Positions 22,081 to 30,949 of a stretch of DNA of 64,000 nucleotides are shown here, one piece after another. Origin of the DNA: Massilia sp. erpn (GTDB lineage: Bacteria > Pseudomonadota > Gammaproteobacteria > Burkholderiales > Burkholderiaceae_D); the NCBI RefSeq assembly GCF_024400215.1, contig NZ_CP053748.1, positions 4,712,001-4,776,000 of the forward strand, written 5' to 3'. Below the pieces are notes generated by a model. It was given only the letters and a program-made list of their open reading frames with translations. It made no database searches and was not told the DNA's origin. The stretch's first letter is position 1. Each line of letters opens with the position of its first letter. A program made the position numbers and the translations under genes.

Positions 22081-22105
22081 TAACTTTTTTGCGCGCTCGC
22101 TCGTC
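22081..22105 (+). promoter_or_regulatory. Probable ECF-type promoter for the formyltransferase
   Basis: TAAC (22081-22084), 17 nt, CGTC (22102-22105). It has one mismatch in the -35 element compared with the other sites and sits back-to-back with the esterase promoter. It would give a leader of roughly 90 nt before ATG 22204. Confidence 0.5.
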
Positions 22106-22203
22106 ATGGAGATTAAGTCCGGCTGTCCGTTGGACGTTCGCATTGCCAGCGGGCGGAAAAGCCTGTCCGGCCCGAATAACCAATTTCTGATCGCATCCAT
22201 TCT

Positions 22204-23043
22204 ATGTCGAAGGCAAAAATCGTCTATATCTGCTCGTTGAGGAACGCCACCGCCGATCAGGCGGGGCAATACATCGAGTACAAGGAACAGCAGCGCTATA
22301 TGAAGTCGCCGCTGGAATATCTGACCGAGGCGCTCAACGAGACCAGTCTGGGCCACTCCTATAGCCTGGAGGCCGTCATCTATGACGATGACGAGAGCTC
22401 GCCGCGCGACCGCGAAAAATTGGCCGATTACGGTTTCCGCCGCGAGGCCGGGAAAAAATGGATCTACCCGGACGGGCTGGCCGTGCAAGGGCGCCCGCTG
22501 GACAGCTTACTGCAGCCTATTCCCTCGACTTACCGCAGCCATGCCAAAGGTTCGCCGGAACACGTGGCGGGCAAGCGCGATTTCGAAGCGCGCCTGCTGG
22601 CGCGCCTGAACGAGCTGGATGCCGATCTGGTGGTGCTCGATGGCTTGCTGGTGATCCTGGACGAGCTGGTACGCCCCGGCGCGGCCTACCACCGCCGCAT
22701 CGTGAATATCCATCCCGGCATCACGCGCCTGGAGTCGCCCTATGAGCGGCGCGGTGCATGGGCCACTCTGGACGCGCTGTATGGCGCACGCGGTGAAAAA
22801 GTGGTGGACTGGAATACCCGGGAAACCGTGGCGGTCGAGCCATTGCGGATGACCGGCGCCTCCTTCCACTACGTCGATAACGGCATCGACTCGGGCGAAG
22901 TGATTGTGGATGTGCTGAAGACCGAAATCGATCCGGAAGATACGATACTGGAACTGCGCTGGAATAACTTCAATTACAGCCTGTTCCCGGCGCTTTACCA
23001 GGGGCTGACGCTGATGGCCGGCCGCCTGCGCAAGGCCGCCTGA
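22204..23043 (+). CDS. PvdF-like N5-hydroxyornithine formyltransferase
   Basis: This 279-residue protein matches the PvdF family, which transfers a formyl group from 10-formyltetrahydrofolate to N5-hydroxyornithine to make a hydroxamate. Its length is close to that of PvdF. The formyltransferase core is visible as VVLDGLLVIL followed by NIHPGIT (about residue 165) and SPYERRGAWATLDA, and later as TGASFHYVDNGIDSG. It acts in the cytoplasm, downstream of the PvdA-like monooxygenase at 25481-26716 and before activation by the last NRPS A domain. It is a single-gene unit with its own probable ECF promoter and a terminator. No strong Shine-Dalgarno is visible, but the conserved N-terminus begins right after this ATG. 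Confidence 0.92.
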   Translation: MSKAKIVYICSLRNATADQAGQYIEYKEQQRYMKSPLEYLTEALNETSLGHSYSLEAVIYDDDESSPRDREKLADYGFRREAGKKWIYPDGLAVQGRPLDSLLQPIPSTYRSHAKGSPEHVAGKRDFEARLLARLNELDADLVVLDGLLVILDELVRPGAAYHRRIVNIHPGITRLESPYERRGAWATLDALYGARGEKVVDWNTRETVAVEPLRMTGASFHYVDNGIDSGEVIVDVLKTEIDPEDTILELRWNNFNYSLFPALYQGLTLMAGRLRKAA

Positions 23044-23065
23044 TTCAAGCCTGCGGATGCGGGGG

Positions 23066-23100
23066 CGGGGCCGGGCTGAAAAGCACGGCCCCGTTTTGTT
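23066..23100 (+). terminator. Rho-independent terminator after the formyltransferase
   Basis: An 8-bp GC stem (CGGGGCCG at 23066 with CGGCCCCG at 23086) has a 12-nt loop and is followed by TTTTGTT. It lies between convergent genes, 23 nt after the formyltransferase stop. Confidence 0.85.
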
Positions 23101-23107
23101 CAGACGC

Positions 23108-25306
23108 TTAGAACTTGTACTTCAGCGTTGCCAGCACATTGCGCGGCGCGCCGAAAGTGATGTTCTTGAAAGTGTCGATCTGGTTGGCGTAGTACTTCTT
23201 GTCGAACAGATTGTTCACATTCACCTGCAGCGAGAGCTGGGGGCTGAACTGGTAGTGCGCCATCAGGCTGGCCACGGCGTAGGAGTCTTGGCCCACTTGC
23301 AGCGGCTTGCCGTTGCGCGGATCGATAAACTCGGCGTAGCTGCGGCCTTCCCAGTTCACGCCGCCGCCGATGGCCAGCTTGCTCCATGCGCCAGGCAGGC
23401 GGTATTTGGTGTACGCCTTCAGCATCTTGTGCGGATGCGCGGTGTTGATGTCCTTGCCATTGGCATCCTCGCTGTCGAACTGGCTCCAGCCCAGGCTTGC
23501 GCTCCAGCCGGGGGCCAGTTCTCCGCTCAGCTCAAACTCGTAGCCCTTGGTTTTGGTGCCGCTGGTGGTCTTGTACGCCTGTTCGTGCGTGTTGGGAATG
23601 ACTTCGTTGCCGTCCGGGATGGCGAAGTTGTCCTGCTTGATCTGGAACAGTGCGAAAGAGGTATTCAGCTTGCCGTCAAACAGCTCGCCTTTGACGCCGG
23701 CTTCCAAAGCCTTGCCTTTCAGCGGATCGACATAGGCGCCGCTCTTGTCGCGGTAGTTCTGCGGATCGAAGATGCTGGTATAGCTGGCGTACAGCGAGGT
23801 ATGCGGCGTCAGGTCGTACAATGCGCCGACATAGGGCGTGATCTTGCCGTTATGGCGGATTTTGAAGGCATTTGCCGTCCACAGCGCCTGGTCGCCCTTG
23901 CGTTCCCAGTTGGTGAAGCGGCTGCCGACGATGAATTTGAGCGCATCGGTTGCCTGCAGACGGGCCATGACATAGGCGCTGGTCTGGGTGTCGCGGGTGA
24001 AGGAACCGGTCTGGTAAGGCGCCCATTTCGGCTCGGGGTAGGCGCCGGTCCAGGCGCGGAAATCGCCGATCGGCGGCAACACGCTGGCGTCGCTGGACAG
24101 CCACAGCGTCTTATGCGTGCCGTGCAGCAGGCCGACCGCCAGCTCGTGCTTACGGCCCAGCAGCTCAAACGGCCCGGATGCGGTGAAACCGAAGTCGCTC
24201 TGCTTGTCGCTCACGCCATAGCCGATGATCCATGGCTCCAGCCCCAGACCGGTGTTGCGGTCCACCATGCCATCCATCCAGTTCAGACGCTGGTCGCCGG
24301 TATTGCTGCGATGGTTGGCCGTCAGCTGCAGCTTCCATTGATTGGCCAGGCGGTGTTCCAGCGTGGCGAAGGCGGTGCGTTGCTTGGTATTCCAGAAGTT
24401 CCAGTTGGCGGCGGTGGTGGTGGAGCGGTCCCAGTCGGTGCGGCTACCGTCGCTGTAAAAGATGGGTAGGCCGGCCCACTGGTTGCCGCGGTGGCGGTCG
24501 CGCTGTTCGCTGAAGCCCACGCTCAGGCGGGTGTCAGGCGTCAGATCAGCGTCGATCACGCCATATGCCAGGGTTTTCTTGGTGTTTTCCAGGCGGATGA
24601 AGTTGTCCTTGTCCTCGGCGCTGATCACGACGCGGCCGCGGATCGTGCCTTCTTTGTTCAGCGGCGAACTCAGATCGACCACGCCGTTGCGCTTGTCCCA
24701 GGAACCCAGGCCCAGGCTGGCCGAACCGGCGAACACCTTGCTGTCGGCGTGTTTGCGAATCAGATTGATGGAGGCGGAAGGATTACCGGTGCCGCTCATC
24801 AAGCCAGTCGCGCCACGCACGATCTCCACCCGGTCATAAATCACCGTATCGGCCTTGGCTTCGCCCTCATTGGCGCCCGGCATGGGGATGCCGTCCAGCT
24901 GGATCTTGTCGATCTGGAAGCCGCGCGAGTAGAAGTAGCTGCGTACGCTGTCGATTTCCTTGGCCGATACGCCGGTGGCGCTGTTGGCCACGTCGAACAC
25001 GGTTTGCAGGGCTTGGTCGTCCAGCCTTTCGCGGGTAATCACGGTGACGGATTGCGGCGTGTCGCGGATCGAGAGATTCAGGCCGGTGGCACTGGTGCTG
25101 CCGCTGGTGGTATACGAACCGCTGCCTTCGGATGGGCCGGTGGCGCCCGCGGTGACCGTGACCAGGCCCAGGGTCTGGCCATCCCTTGCCGGCGTGGCCG
25201 GGGCTTGCTGGGCGTGGGCCGCGCCGCCAAGCGCAAGGCTGGCCAGGGCCATTTGCAGGGCCAGCGCGCCGCGCCGGAGGGGGATATGACTGAGTTTAAT
25301 GTGCAT
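23108..25306 (-). CDS. TonB-dependent ferric-siderophore receptor
   Basis: This ~732-residue outer-membrane receptor resembles the FhuE/FpvA/OrbA class. It has a signal peptide (MHIKLSHIPL... ending AHA), a TonB-box-like GLVTVTAG, a plug domain (DTPQSVTVITRERL, VEIVRGATGLMSGTGNPSASIN) and a beta-barrel ending in YKF, the usual C-terminal Phe. The region after the signal peptide is short, so there is no N-terminal signalling (STN) domain of the FpvA kind, and it should not drive transmembrane sigma signalling. I start it at ATG 25306, because an upstream ATG at 25369 lies too close to the promoter and would hide the signal peptide. It probably imports the iron-loaded peptide made by this locus. 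Confidence 0.94.
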   Translation of the reverse strand: MHIKLSHIPLRRGALALQMALASLALGGAAHAQQAPATPARDGQTLGLVTVTAGATGPSEGSGSYTTSGSTSATGLNLSIRDTPQSVTVITRERLDDQALQTVFDVANSATGVSAKEIDSVRSYFYSRGFQIDKIQLDGIPMPGANEGEAKADTVIYDRVEIVRGATGLMSGTGNPSASINLIRKHADSKVFAGSASLGLGSWDKRNGVVDLSSPLNKEGTIRGRVVISAEDKDNFIRLENTKKTLAYGVIDADLTPDTRLSVGFSEQRDRHRGNQWAGLPIFYSDGSRTDWDRSTTTAANWNFWNTKQRTAFATLEHRLANQWKLQLTANHRSNTGDQRLNWMDGMVDRNTGLGLEPWIIGYGVSDKQSDFGFTASGPFELLGRKHELAVGLLHGTHKTLWLSSDASVLPPIGDFRAWTGAYPEPKWAPYQTGSFTRDTQTSAYVMARLQATDALKFIVGSRFTNWERKGDQALWTANAFKIRHNGKITPYVGALYDLTPHTSLYASYTSIFDPQNYRDKSGAYVDPLKGKALEAGVKGELFDGKLNTSFALFQIKQDNFAIPDGNEVIPNTHEQAYKTTSGTKTKGYEFELSGELAPGWSASLGWSQFDSEDANGKDINTAHPHKMLKAYTKYRLPGAWSKLAIGGGVNWEGRSYAEFIDPRNGKPLQVGQDSYAVASLMAHYQFSPQLSLQVNVNNLFDKKYYANQIDTFKNITFGAPRNVLATLKYKF

Positions 25307-25382
25307 TTTGCTTGCTTTGTTGATGATAAAGGAGTGCGGATGCGCGTGCTCAAAAAATGGGCGCGACAAGCCGTACCCCTCT

Positions 25383-25407
25383 GACGAATCAGCGGGGTAG
25401 AAATTTA
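25383..25407 (-). promoter_or_regulatory. ECF iron-starvation-type promoter for the receptor
   Basis: On the minus strand TAAATTT starts at 25407 and CGTC is at 25386-25383, with exactly 17 nt between TAAA and CGTC. The extra T-rich stretch after TAAA also fits the PvdS consensus TAAAT. It implies a leader of roughly 70 nt before ATG 25306. Confidence 0.75.
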
Positions 25408-25412
25408 ATAAA

Positions 25413-25472
25413 AAGATGCGCCGCCATTGCGGCGGGCCTGGCTTGCGGGGCCGGGGAGGAGGGCGGCCCCGC
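25413..25472 (-). terminator. Terminator region after the ornithine monooxygenase
   Basis: Reading on the minus strand after the monooxygenase stop, a perfect 9-bp GC stem (25445-25453 with 25464-25472, 10-nt loop) comes first. A smaller CCGCC/GGCGG hairpin and a TCTTTTTATT tract follow. The last part abuts the receptor promoter. Confidence 0.7.
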
Positions 25473-25480
25473 GGCGGGGG

Positions 25481-26716
25481 TTAAACGGTGGCGTGCAGCG
25501 CAGCGCCGATTTCCTGGCTGCGGATAGCGGTGATGGAGAGCAGGGTATCGGATAGGCCATGCGAAGCTTCGCAGCTGCCCTGCAGGAAAACGCGCGGCAG
25601 GAAGCGGTCGTCGGCGATCAGCTGGTAGTTGCGGTCCACGGCCATATTGTCCAGCCATGGCGCCAGGGGAGCGAGCAGGTTCTGGTGCTGCTGGCGGCGG
25701 TAGCCGGTCGCCAGGATCACGGCGTCGTAGCGGCTGGCGAAGGTGGTGCCGCTGTCCTGGTCCTTCAGCTGCAGCTGGATGCCGCCGGCTTCCGCATTCA
25801 CCTCGACCACCTCATGGCGGCGCAGGAACTGGTGGCGCTGATGCCCCAGCACTTTCTGCTGGTAGAAAACGTGGAAGATCTGCTCGATCAGGTCCGTATC
25901 GGCCACCGCGTAATTGGTGTTCAGGTGCTCTTCGATCAGGGCGGCGCGCTCGGACGGCGCCTGCTTGAACACATAGTCGGTGTAGTCCGCATTGAAGATT
26001 TCATTGATGAAGGGACTATCGTCGGCCGGCTTCATGGCACGCGCCCGCGTCACCAGGTCCACACTGCAGCCCTTGCCGTGCAGGTCCATGAAGATTTCGG
26101 CGGCGCTCTGGCCGGCGCCGATCACGGCGATGCGGCGCGCATCTTTAAGCTGGTTCATGTTGCCCAGGTAGGAACTGGAGTGGAATACGCGGGCATCGCT
26201 GCGGAAAGGCGCGAAGCATTCCGGGATGGATGCGGTGCCGCCGACGCTGACCACGAGATTGCGCGCCAGGCGCTCATGCTGCTGCCCCTGGCTGTCGCGC
26301 GAAAGCACCGTCAGATGGGTCACCTGGCCGTCTTTCTGCACCGGCAGCACCGCCGTCACTTCCTCGCCGTAGCGGGTTTGCGCGGCGAACTGGCGTGCGG
26401 CCCAGGCCAGATAGTCATTGAATTCGTAGCGGCTGGGGTAGAAGGTTTTCAGATTAATAAAGTCGGGCAGGCGCTGCTGCTGGTGCAGATAATTCAGAAA
26501 GGTGAAGCGGCTGGACGGGTTGCGCAGCGTGGCCAGATCCTTGAGGAAGGAGATTTGCATATGGGTGCCATCCAGCAGCATGCCCGGGTGCCAGGCAAAG
26601 TGCTCCTGCTTTTCGAGATACAGCGCGTCCGGCGCATGGCCTTGCTCTTGCAGCGCAATGGCCAGCGCCAGATTGGATGGGCCGAAGCCGATGCCGATGA
26701 GATTATGGATATGCAT
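25481..26716 (-). CDS. PvdA/SidA-family L-ornithine N5-monooxygenase
   Basis: This ~411-residue flavoprotein hydroxylates the side-chain amine of ornithine (or lysine) using NADPH and O2, the first step of hydroxamate formation. It shows the FAD motif GIGFGPSNLALA at the N-terminus, the family segment WHPGMLL...MQISFLKDL, the NADPH motif VIGAGQSAAE in the middle and the late ATGYR motif. I use ATG 26716, which has an AGGA ribosome site and puts the FAD motif at the usual position; the longer frame adds 27 unrelated residues. Predicted ornithine use rests on the PvdF-like partner and the siderophore context. It is transcribed from the promoter at 26781-26805. Confidence 0.94.
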   Translation of the reverse strand: MHIHNLIGIGFGPSNLALAIALQEQGHAPDALYLEKQEHFAWHPGMLLDGTHMQISFLKDLATLRNPSSRFTFLNYLHQQQRLPDFINLKTFYPSRYEFNDYLAWAARQFAAQTRYGEEVTAVLPVQKDGQVTHLTVLSRDSQGQQHERLARNLVVSVGGTASIPECFAPFRSDARVFHSSSYLGNMNQLKDARRIAVIGAGQSAAEIFMDLHGKGCSVDLVTRARAMKPADDSPFINEIFNADYTDYVFKQAPSERAALIEEHLNTNYAVADTDLIEQIFHVFYQQKVLGHQRHQFLRRHEVVEVNAEAGGIQLQLKDQDSGTTFASRYDAVILATGYRRQQHQNLLAPLAPWLDNMAVDRNYQLIADDRFLPRVFLQGSCEASHGLSDTLLSITAIRSQEIGAALHATV

Positions 26717-26780
26717 GGTGTTTGTCCTGTTATTCCTGTTAATCGGTTTGGGAACCGGCGTTGTACGGTCTTGCAGGCAT

Positions 26781-26805
26781 GACGATCCGGACTTCAAAGT
26801 GTTTA
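26781..26805 (-). promoter_or_regulatory. ECF iron-starvation-type promoter for the monooxygenase
   Basis: On the minus strand TAAA (26805-26802), 17 nt, CGTC (26784-26781). It implies a leader of about 55-60 nt before ATG 26716. Confidence 0.7.
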
Positions 26806-26834
26806 GCCTTGCACGCTTTTTTCTGGTGGGGACT

Positions 26835-26858
26835 TAAAAAACTTCGCGCTGAAACGTC
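26835..26858 (+). promoter_or_regulatory. ECF iron-starvation-type promoter for the acylase
   Basis: TAAA (26835-26838), 16 nt, CGTC (26855-26858). It points away from the monooxygenase promoter 29 bp to its left. It leaves a leader of about 25 nt containing a GGAAAGG ribosome site before ATG 26892. Confidence 0.65.
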
Positions 26859-26891
26859 AGGAGGGAAAGAGCGCAAAGGAAAGGTCTGAGA

Positions 26892-29261
26892 ATGTTGAGG
26901 AATATGAAACTGGGCATGCTGGCCATGCTGATTTGCGGTGCCGTCCAGGCAGGCAATATCGATATCCGGCGCACGGCCGACGGCATCCCGCATATCAAGG
27001 CGGACAACTGGCGTGGCCTGGGACTGGGATATGGCTATGTGCAGGCGGAGGATGCGCTGTGCACCATGAGCGAAGCCTTCGTAACTTTCAAGGGCCGGCG
27101 CAGCCTGCACTGGGGCGCGGCCAACCGTCCCGCGCATGAATCGATGCTGGGCAGGTCCAGCAATCTGGAAATGGATATTTTCTTCGCCGGCTTTCTGACG
27201 CCCGAATTGATTCGCTCATACCAGCGCGAACAGCCGGCCGAACTGCAGGAACTGGTGAGCGGCTTTGCCGAGGGCTTCAACCGCTACGTGAAGCTGGCGC
27301 GTAAGCAGGGCAAGGCGGCATGCGCCAGCCAGCCCTGGGTGGAGGAAATCACAGCTGGCGATATCTACCGCCGCATGTATGCCGCCACCATCAGCGCCGG
27401 TTACGCGCGCTTTATTCCGGCCATCGTGAATGCGGCGCCGCCCGGAACGAAGCAGCAGGCGCGCAGCGCGGGCCAGCCATCCCTGGATGAGTTGCTGGCC
27501 CATACCATCGGCAACCAACCTGGCGTCGGCAGCAATGCGCTCGCGCTGGGGGGCGACGCAAGCGGGAAAGCGCAGCCGGTCCTGTTTGGCAATCCGCATT
27601 GGTTCTGGCGCGGGCCAGACAGGTTTTACCAGGCCCACTTGAGCATTCCTGGCAAATTGAGTGTCGCCGGCGTCTCCTTCCTTGGCGTGCCCGTGATCAT
27701 GATCGGCTTTAACGACCATGTGGCGTGGAGCCATACGGTGTCGGAGGCGCGCCGTTTCGGCCTGTTTGACCTGGCGCTGACCAGTCCCACCAGCTACCGC
27801 CTGGACCAGCAGAGCGTAGCGATGCAGGCCAGGACTATCTCCATTCCGCTGCGCGCTGCCGACGGCAAAGGCAGCAGCGCCACGCGCACCCTGTATTTCA
27901 GCCAGTTCGGTCCCGTAGTCGATTTGGGCGCCCGGTCGCCGCATTTGGCCTGGAACGGGGAGAAAGCCCTGGCGCTGCGCGATGTCAACGGCGAGAACTT
28001 CCGCGCCTTCCGCACGTTCTTTTACTGGAATCAGGCGCGTTCGCTGGAAGAATTCGTGGCGATCCAGAAGCGCGAGGCCAGCATCCCCTGGGTGAATACC
28101 ATCGCCATCGGACGGGGCGACGCGAGGGTCTGGTACGGCGATATCGGCGCCGTGCCAAATGCCCCGGACGACCTGCGGGCGCGCTGCGCCACGCCGGTGT
28201 CCAAGGCCTTTGCCGGCATCGATGGCGGGACACCGGTGCTGGACGGCAGCCGCAGCGAATGCAACTGGCTGAACGACAGTGCCGCCGCCCAGCCGGGCGC
28301 CATGCCGGCCGCGCGCCAGCCGGGACTGTTCCGTACCGATTATGTGGCGAATATGAATGACAGCTACTGGCTGACGAATCCCGCCCAGCCGCTGGAGGGC
28401 TACGCCCGACTGCTGGGCGGCGAGCGCGGCATGCCTTCGCTACGCAGCAAGGCGGGGCACGGCATCGCTGCCGGACTGCTGGCGCGCGCGCCGCTGAAGC
28501 CGGCCGATATGGTCGGCAGCTTGCGCGAACAGGTGCTGGATGCGCGTTCGCTGGCGGCGCAACGATACAAGGAGCCGCTGCTGCACGCCATCTGCCAGCA
28601 GGATGAAGTGGAGGTGAAAGCCGATCCTGAGTCGGGCAAAACCTTCGACGCCGTGCGCAAAGCGCCTTTGGCTGAGGCCTGCAGCGTGCTGCGCGCCTGG
28701 CCGGACAGCGCTAATGCCCAGGACCGGGGTGCACTGCTGTGGGAGCAGTTCTGGGCCAGGGTGGAACGCATTCCCGAGGCAGAACGCTTTAAGGTCGCTT
28801 TCGATCCGGCCCGCCCGCTGGAGACGCCAGCCCAGATCCGCGCCGAAGACCCGCGCATGGCGCAAAGCCTTGGCGCGGCGGTGCTGGCCATGCAGGCTGC
28901 CGGCCAGCCGCTCGATGCGCCGCGCGGCAGGGATTTGTTCGCTGGGACAGGCACGCAGCATATCGCCCTGTACGGCGGCTGCCACCAGGGCGGCTATTTC
29001 ACGGTGGCCTGCCGTCCGTTGGGCAGCCAGGGCTTGACGGAGGAATTCGTCGGCAACAGCTATTTACAGCTGGTGCGCTTCGATGAACAGGGGGCAGTGG
29101 CGGAAACCCTGCTGGCGCACGGCCTGAGCGAAACCGGACTGGATGACGTGGCGCGCAACAGCGCCCTGCAGCGCTATGCAGCCAAGCGTTGGAGCATCTT
29201 CCCCTTCCGCGCTGCCCAGATTCGCGCTGCCACAGTCTCGCGCACCGTGCTCAAACCATAA
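26892..29261 (+). CDS. PvdQ-like periplasmic N-terminal-nucleophile acylase
   Basis: This 789-residue protein belongs to the penicillin-acylase/PvdQ family, which matures by self-cleavage into two chains and removes acyl groups. It has a short signal peptide (MKLGMLAMLICGAVQA), the family start DGIPHIKADN...GYGYVQAEDAL, a probable spacer, and the Gly-Ser cleavage site in PGVGSNALAL with nucleophile Ser214. NPHWFW and GFNDHVAWSHT follow. PvdQ removes a fatty acid from the pyoverdine precursor in the periplasm, so a similar maturation step is likely here. ATG 26904 is an alternative start, but the ribosome site is better placed for 26892. The stop codon is part of the next promoter. Confidence 0.9.
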   Translation: MLRNMKLGMLAMLICGAVQAGNIDIRRTADGIPHIKADNWRGLGLGYGYVQAEDALCTMSEAFVTFKGRRSLHWGAANRPAHESMLGRSSNLEMDIFFAGFLTPELIRSYQREQPAELQELVSGFAEGFNRYVKLARKQGKAACASQPWVEEITAGDIYRRMYAATISAGYARFIPAIVNAAPPGTKQQARSAGQPSLDELLAHTIGNQPGVGSNALALGGDASGKAQPVLFGNPHWFWRGPDRFYQAHLSIPGKLSVAGVSFLGVPVIMIGFNDHVAWSHTVSEARRFGLFDLALTSPTSYRLDQQSVAMQARTISIPLRAADGKGSSATRTLYFSQFGPVVDLGARSPHLAWNGEKALALRDVNGENFRAFRTFFYWNQARSLEEFVAIQKREASIPWVNTIAIGRGDARVWYGDIGAVPNAPDDLRARCATPVSKAFAGIDGGTPVLDGSRSECNWLNDSAAAQPGAMPAARQPGLFRTDYVANMNDSYWLTNPAQPLEGYARLLGGERGMPSLRSKAGHGIAAGLLARAPLKPADMVGSLREQVLDARSLAAQRYKEPLLHAICQQDEVEVKADPESGKTFDAVRKAPLAEACSVLRAWPDSANAQDRGALLWEQFWARVERIPEAERFKVAFDPARPLETPAQIRAEDPRMAQSLGAAVLAMQAAGQPLDAPRGRDLFAGTGTQHIALYGGCHQGGYFTVACRPLGSQGLTEEFVGNSYLQLVRFDEQGAVAETLLAHGLSETGLDDVARNSALQRYAAKRWSIFPFRAAQIRAATVSRTVLKP

Positions 29262-29283
29262 ACAAGCGGCCAAGCCATTCGTC
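29259..29283 (+). promoter_or_regulatory. ECF iron-starvation-type promoter for the exporter-thioesterase unit
   Basis: TAAA (29259-29262, overlapping the acylase TAA stop), 17 nt, CGTC (29280-29283). A start would fall about 25 nt before ATG 29315. The exporter may also be read through from the acylase, since no terminator separates them. Confidence 0.65.
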
Positions 29284-29314
29284 TTGCTAGTAAAGCCATA
29301 CACAAGGATTCAAT

Positions 29315-30949
29315 ATGCTGCGTTTTCTGATTCAACAATCCAGGAGCCTGCTGCTGGCCGCTGCCGCCGGCAGTGTGGCGCACGGTATTTGCAGCGTCAC
29401 GCTGATCGCCCTGATCAGCGAGGCACTCAGCGCCGAAGCCTCGGTGCGCACCGGCATGGCCTGGGCTTTTGCCCTGCTGGCGGTAGGGCTGATGCTGACC
29501 CATATCATTGCTTCCGTGCTGTTCGAGCGCCTGAGCCAGCACGCCCATGCCGAACTGCGGCGTTATGTGAGCGCGCGCGTGATCGCCGCCGACTACCGCA
29601 ATCTGGAAGCCATCGGTTCGGCGCGGGTGCAGTCGGCGTTGTCCGAGCATAGCGCCAATGTCGCCGCCTTCTTTGTCACCTTCCCGGCCATCCTGAGCAA
29701 TGCGGTGGTGGTGCTGGGCTGCCTGGTGTATATGCTGCTGCTGTCCTGGCAGATCTTCCTGTTTGCGGTGGCGCTGATCGGCCTGGGTTCCTTCGGCTAC
29801 CATCTCGCCAATCTGCGCGCGATCCGCCACTTGAACCTCGGCGCGGAGGAGCAGGACCGCCTATTCGGCCATTTCCGTTCGCTCACCGACGGCGCCAAGG
29901 AGCTGCGCCTGCACTTCGGCAAGCGCAAGGTGTTTCAGGAACAGGTGCTGGGCGGCTCGATTGAAACCGTGCGCAGCGAACGCGCGCTGGGCATGTCGAT
30001 TTTTGTGATCTCGGCAAGCTGGGCCAACTTCCTGATCTACGCCTTTATCGGCCTGGTGCTGTTTGTCCTGCTGGGTGGCGCTTCTGACCAGGCCCGCGTA
30101 ATGACGGGCTTTGCCCTGGTCTTTGTGTATATGGTGACGCCGCTCGAAGTGCTGCTGCTGAATATCCCGCGCGCCAACCTGGCCAAGGCATCGGCCATGC
30201 GCATCGACGAGATCACTGCCGGTATGAGCGATTCCGAGCAGACCGTCGGCAGCGCCCAGCCACAGCCCCTGCAGCAACTGGTGCTGGACAAGGTCGAACA
30301 CCGCTATTACCACGAGCAGAGTGACGATTTCTTCGCCCTCGGGCCGGTCAGCTTTACTTTCAAGCCGGGCGAAGTGGTATTCCTGGTGGGCGGCAATGGC
30401 AGCGGCAAGACCACGCTGGCCAAGTTGCTGGTGGGCCTGTATCCGCCGGAACGGGGCAGCATCGTCTTGAACGGCCAAGGCGTGGACGACGCCAGCCGCG
30501 ACCAGTACCGCCAGTTATTCAGCACCGTGTTCTCGGATTTCCACCTGTTCGACCGCCTGCTGCACAGCGGCGAAGCCAGCGCCGACCTGGATGCGCGCGG
30601 CAACCGCCTGATCGAGCGCCTGCATTTGCAGCACAAGGTTCAGGTGCGCAACGGCGCCTTCACCACGCAGGCTTTGTCGCAGGGGCAGCGCAAGCGCCTT
30701 GCCCTGGTGGTGGCTTGCCTGGAAAACCGCCCCTTCCTCGTATTCGACGAATGGGCGGCGGACCAGGATCCCTTATTCAAGAACGTGTTCTATCTCGAAG
30801 TGCTGGCGGAACTCAAGGCCCAGGGCAAGACCATCCTGGTGATCTCGCATGACGACCGCTACTTCCATGTGGCCGATCGCCTGATCCGCATGGAAAACGG
30901 CCAGCTCAGCGAAGACAGCGTGCCACAGCGTCCGGCGCAAGCGGCATGA
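29315..30949 (+). CDS. PvdE/SyrD-family cyclic-peptide ABC exporter
   Basis: This 544-residue protein is a fused ABC exporter half-transporter. Residues 1-310 hold about six membrane segments, for example AVVVLGCLVYMLLLSWQIF. The nucleotide-binding domain follows, with Walker A GGNGSGKTT (about residue 358), signature LSQGQ (about 454) and Walker B FLVFDEWAADQDP (about 474). The layout and the DEWAADQDP variant are typical of PvdE-like siderophore-precursor exporters, which move the peptide from cytoplasm to periplasm. That would deliver the product to the PvdQ-like acylase encoded just upstream. It has an AAGGA ribosome site, and its stop overlaps the following thioesterase start by 4 nt. 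Confidence 0.93.
   Translation: MLRFLIQQSRSLLLAAAAGSVAHGICSVTLIALISEALSAEASVRTGMAWAFALLAVGLMLTHIIASVLFERLSQHAHAELRRYVSARVIAADYRNLEAIGSARVQSALSEHSANVAAFFVTFPAILSNAVVVLGCLVYMLLLSWQIFLFAVALIGLGSFGYHLANLRAIRHLNLGAEEQDRLFGHFRSLTDGAKELRLHFGKRKVFQEQVLGGSIETVRSERALGMSIFVISASWANFLIYAFIGLVLFVLLGGASDQARVMTGFALVFVYMVTPLEVLLLNIPRANLAKASAMRIDEITAGMSDSEQTVGSAQPQPLQQLVLDKVEHRYYHEQSDDFFALGPVSFTFKPGEVVFLVGGNGSGKTTLAKLLVGLYPPERGSIVLNGQGVDDASRDQYRQLFSTVFSDFHLFDRLLHSGEASADLDARGNRLIERLHLQHKVQVRNGAFTTQALSQGQRKRLALVVACLENRPFLVFDEWAADQDPLFKNVFYLEVLAELKAQGKTILVISHDDRYFHVADRLIRMENGQLSEDSVPQRPAQAA

Noticed and set aside
22024..22488. Longer N-terminus for the HSL-type esterase
   Set aside because: The extension would start inside the divergent formyltransferase gene and upstream of the esterase's own promoter; homology begins at MPLNPDLESF.
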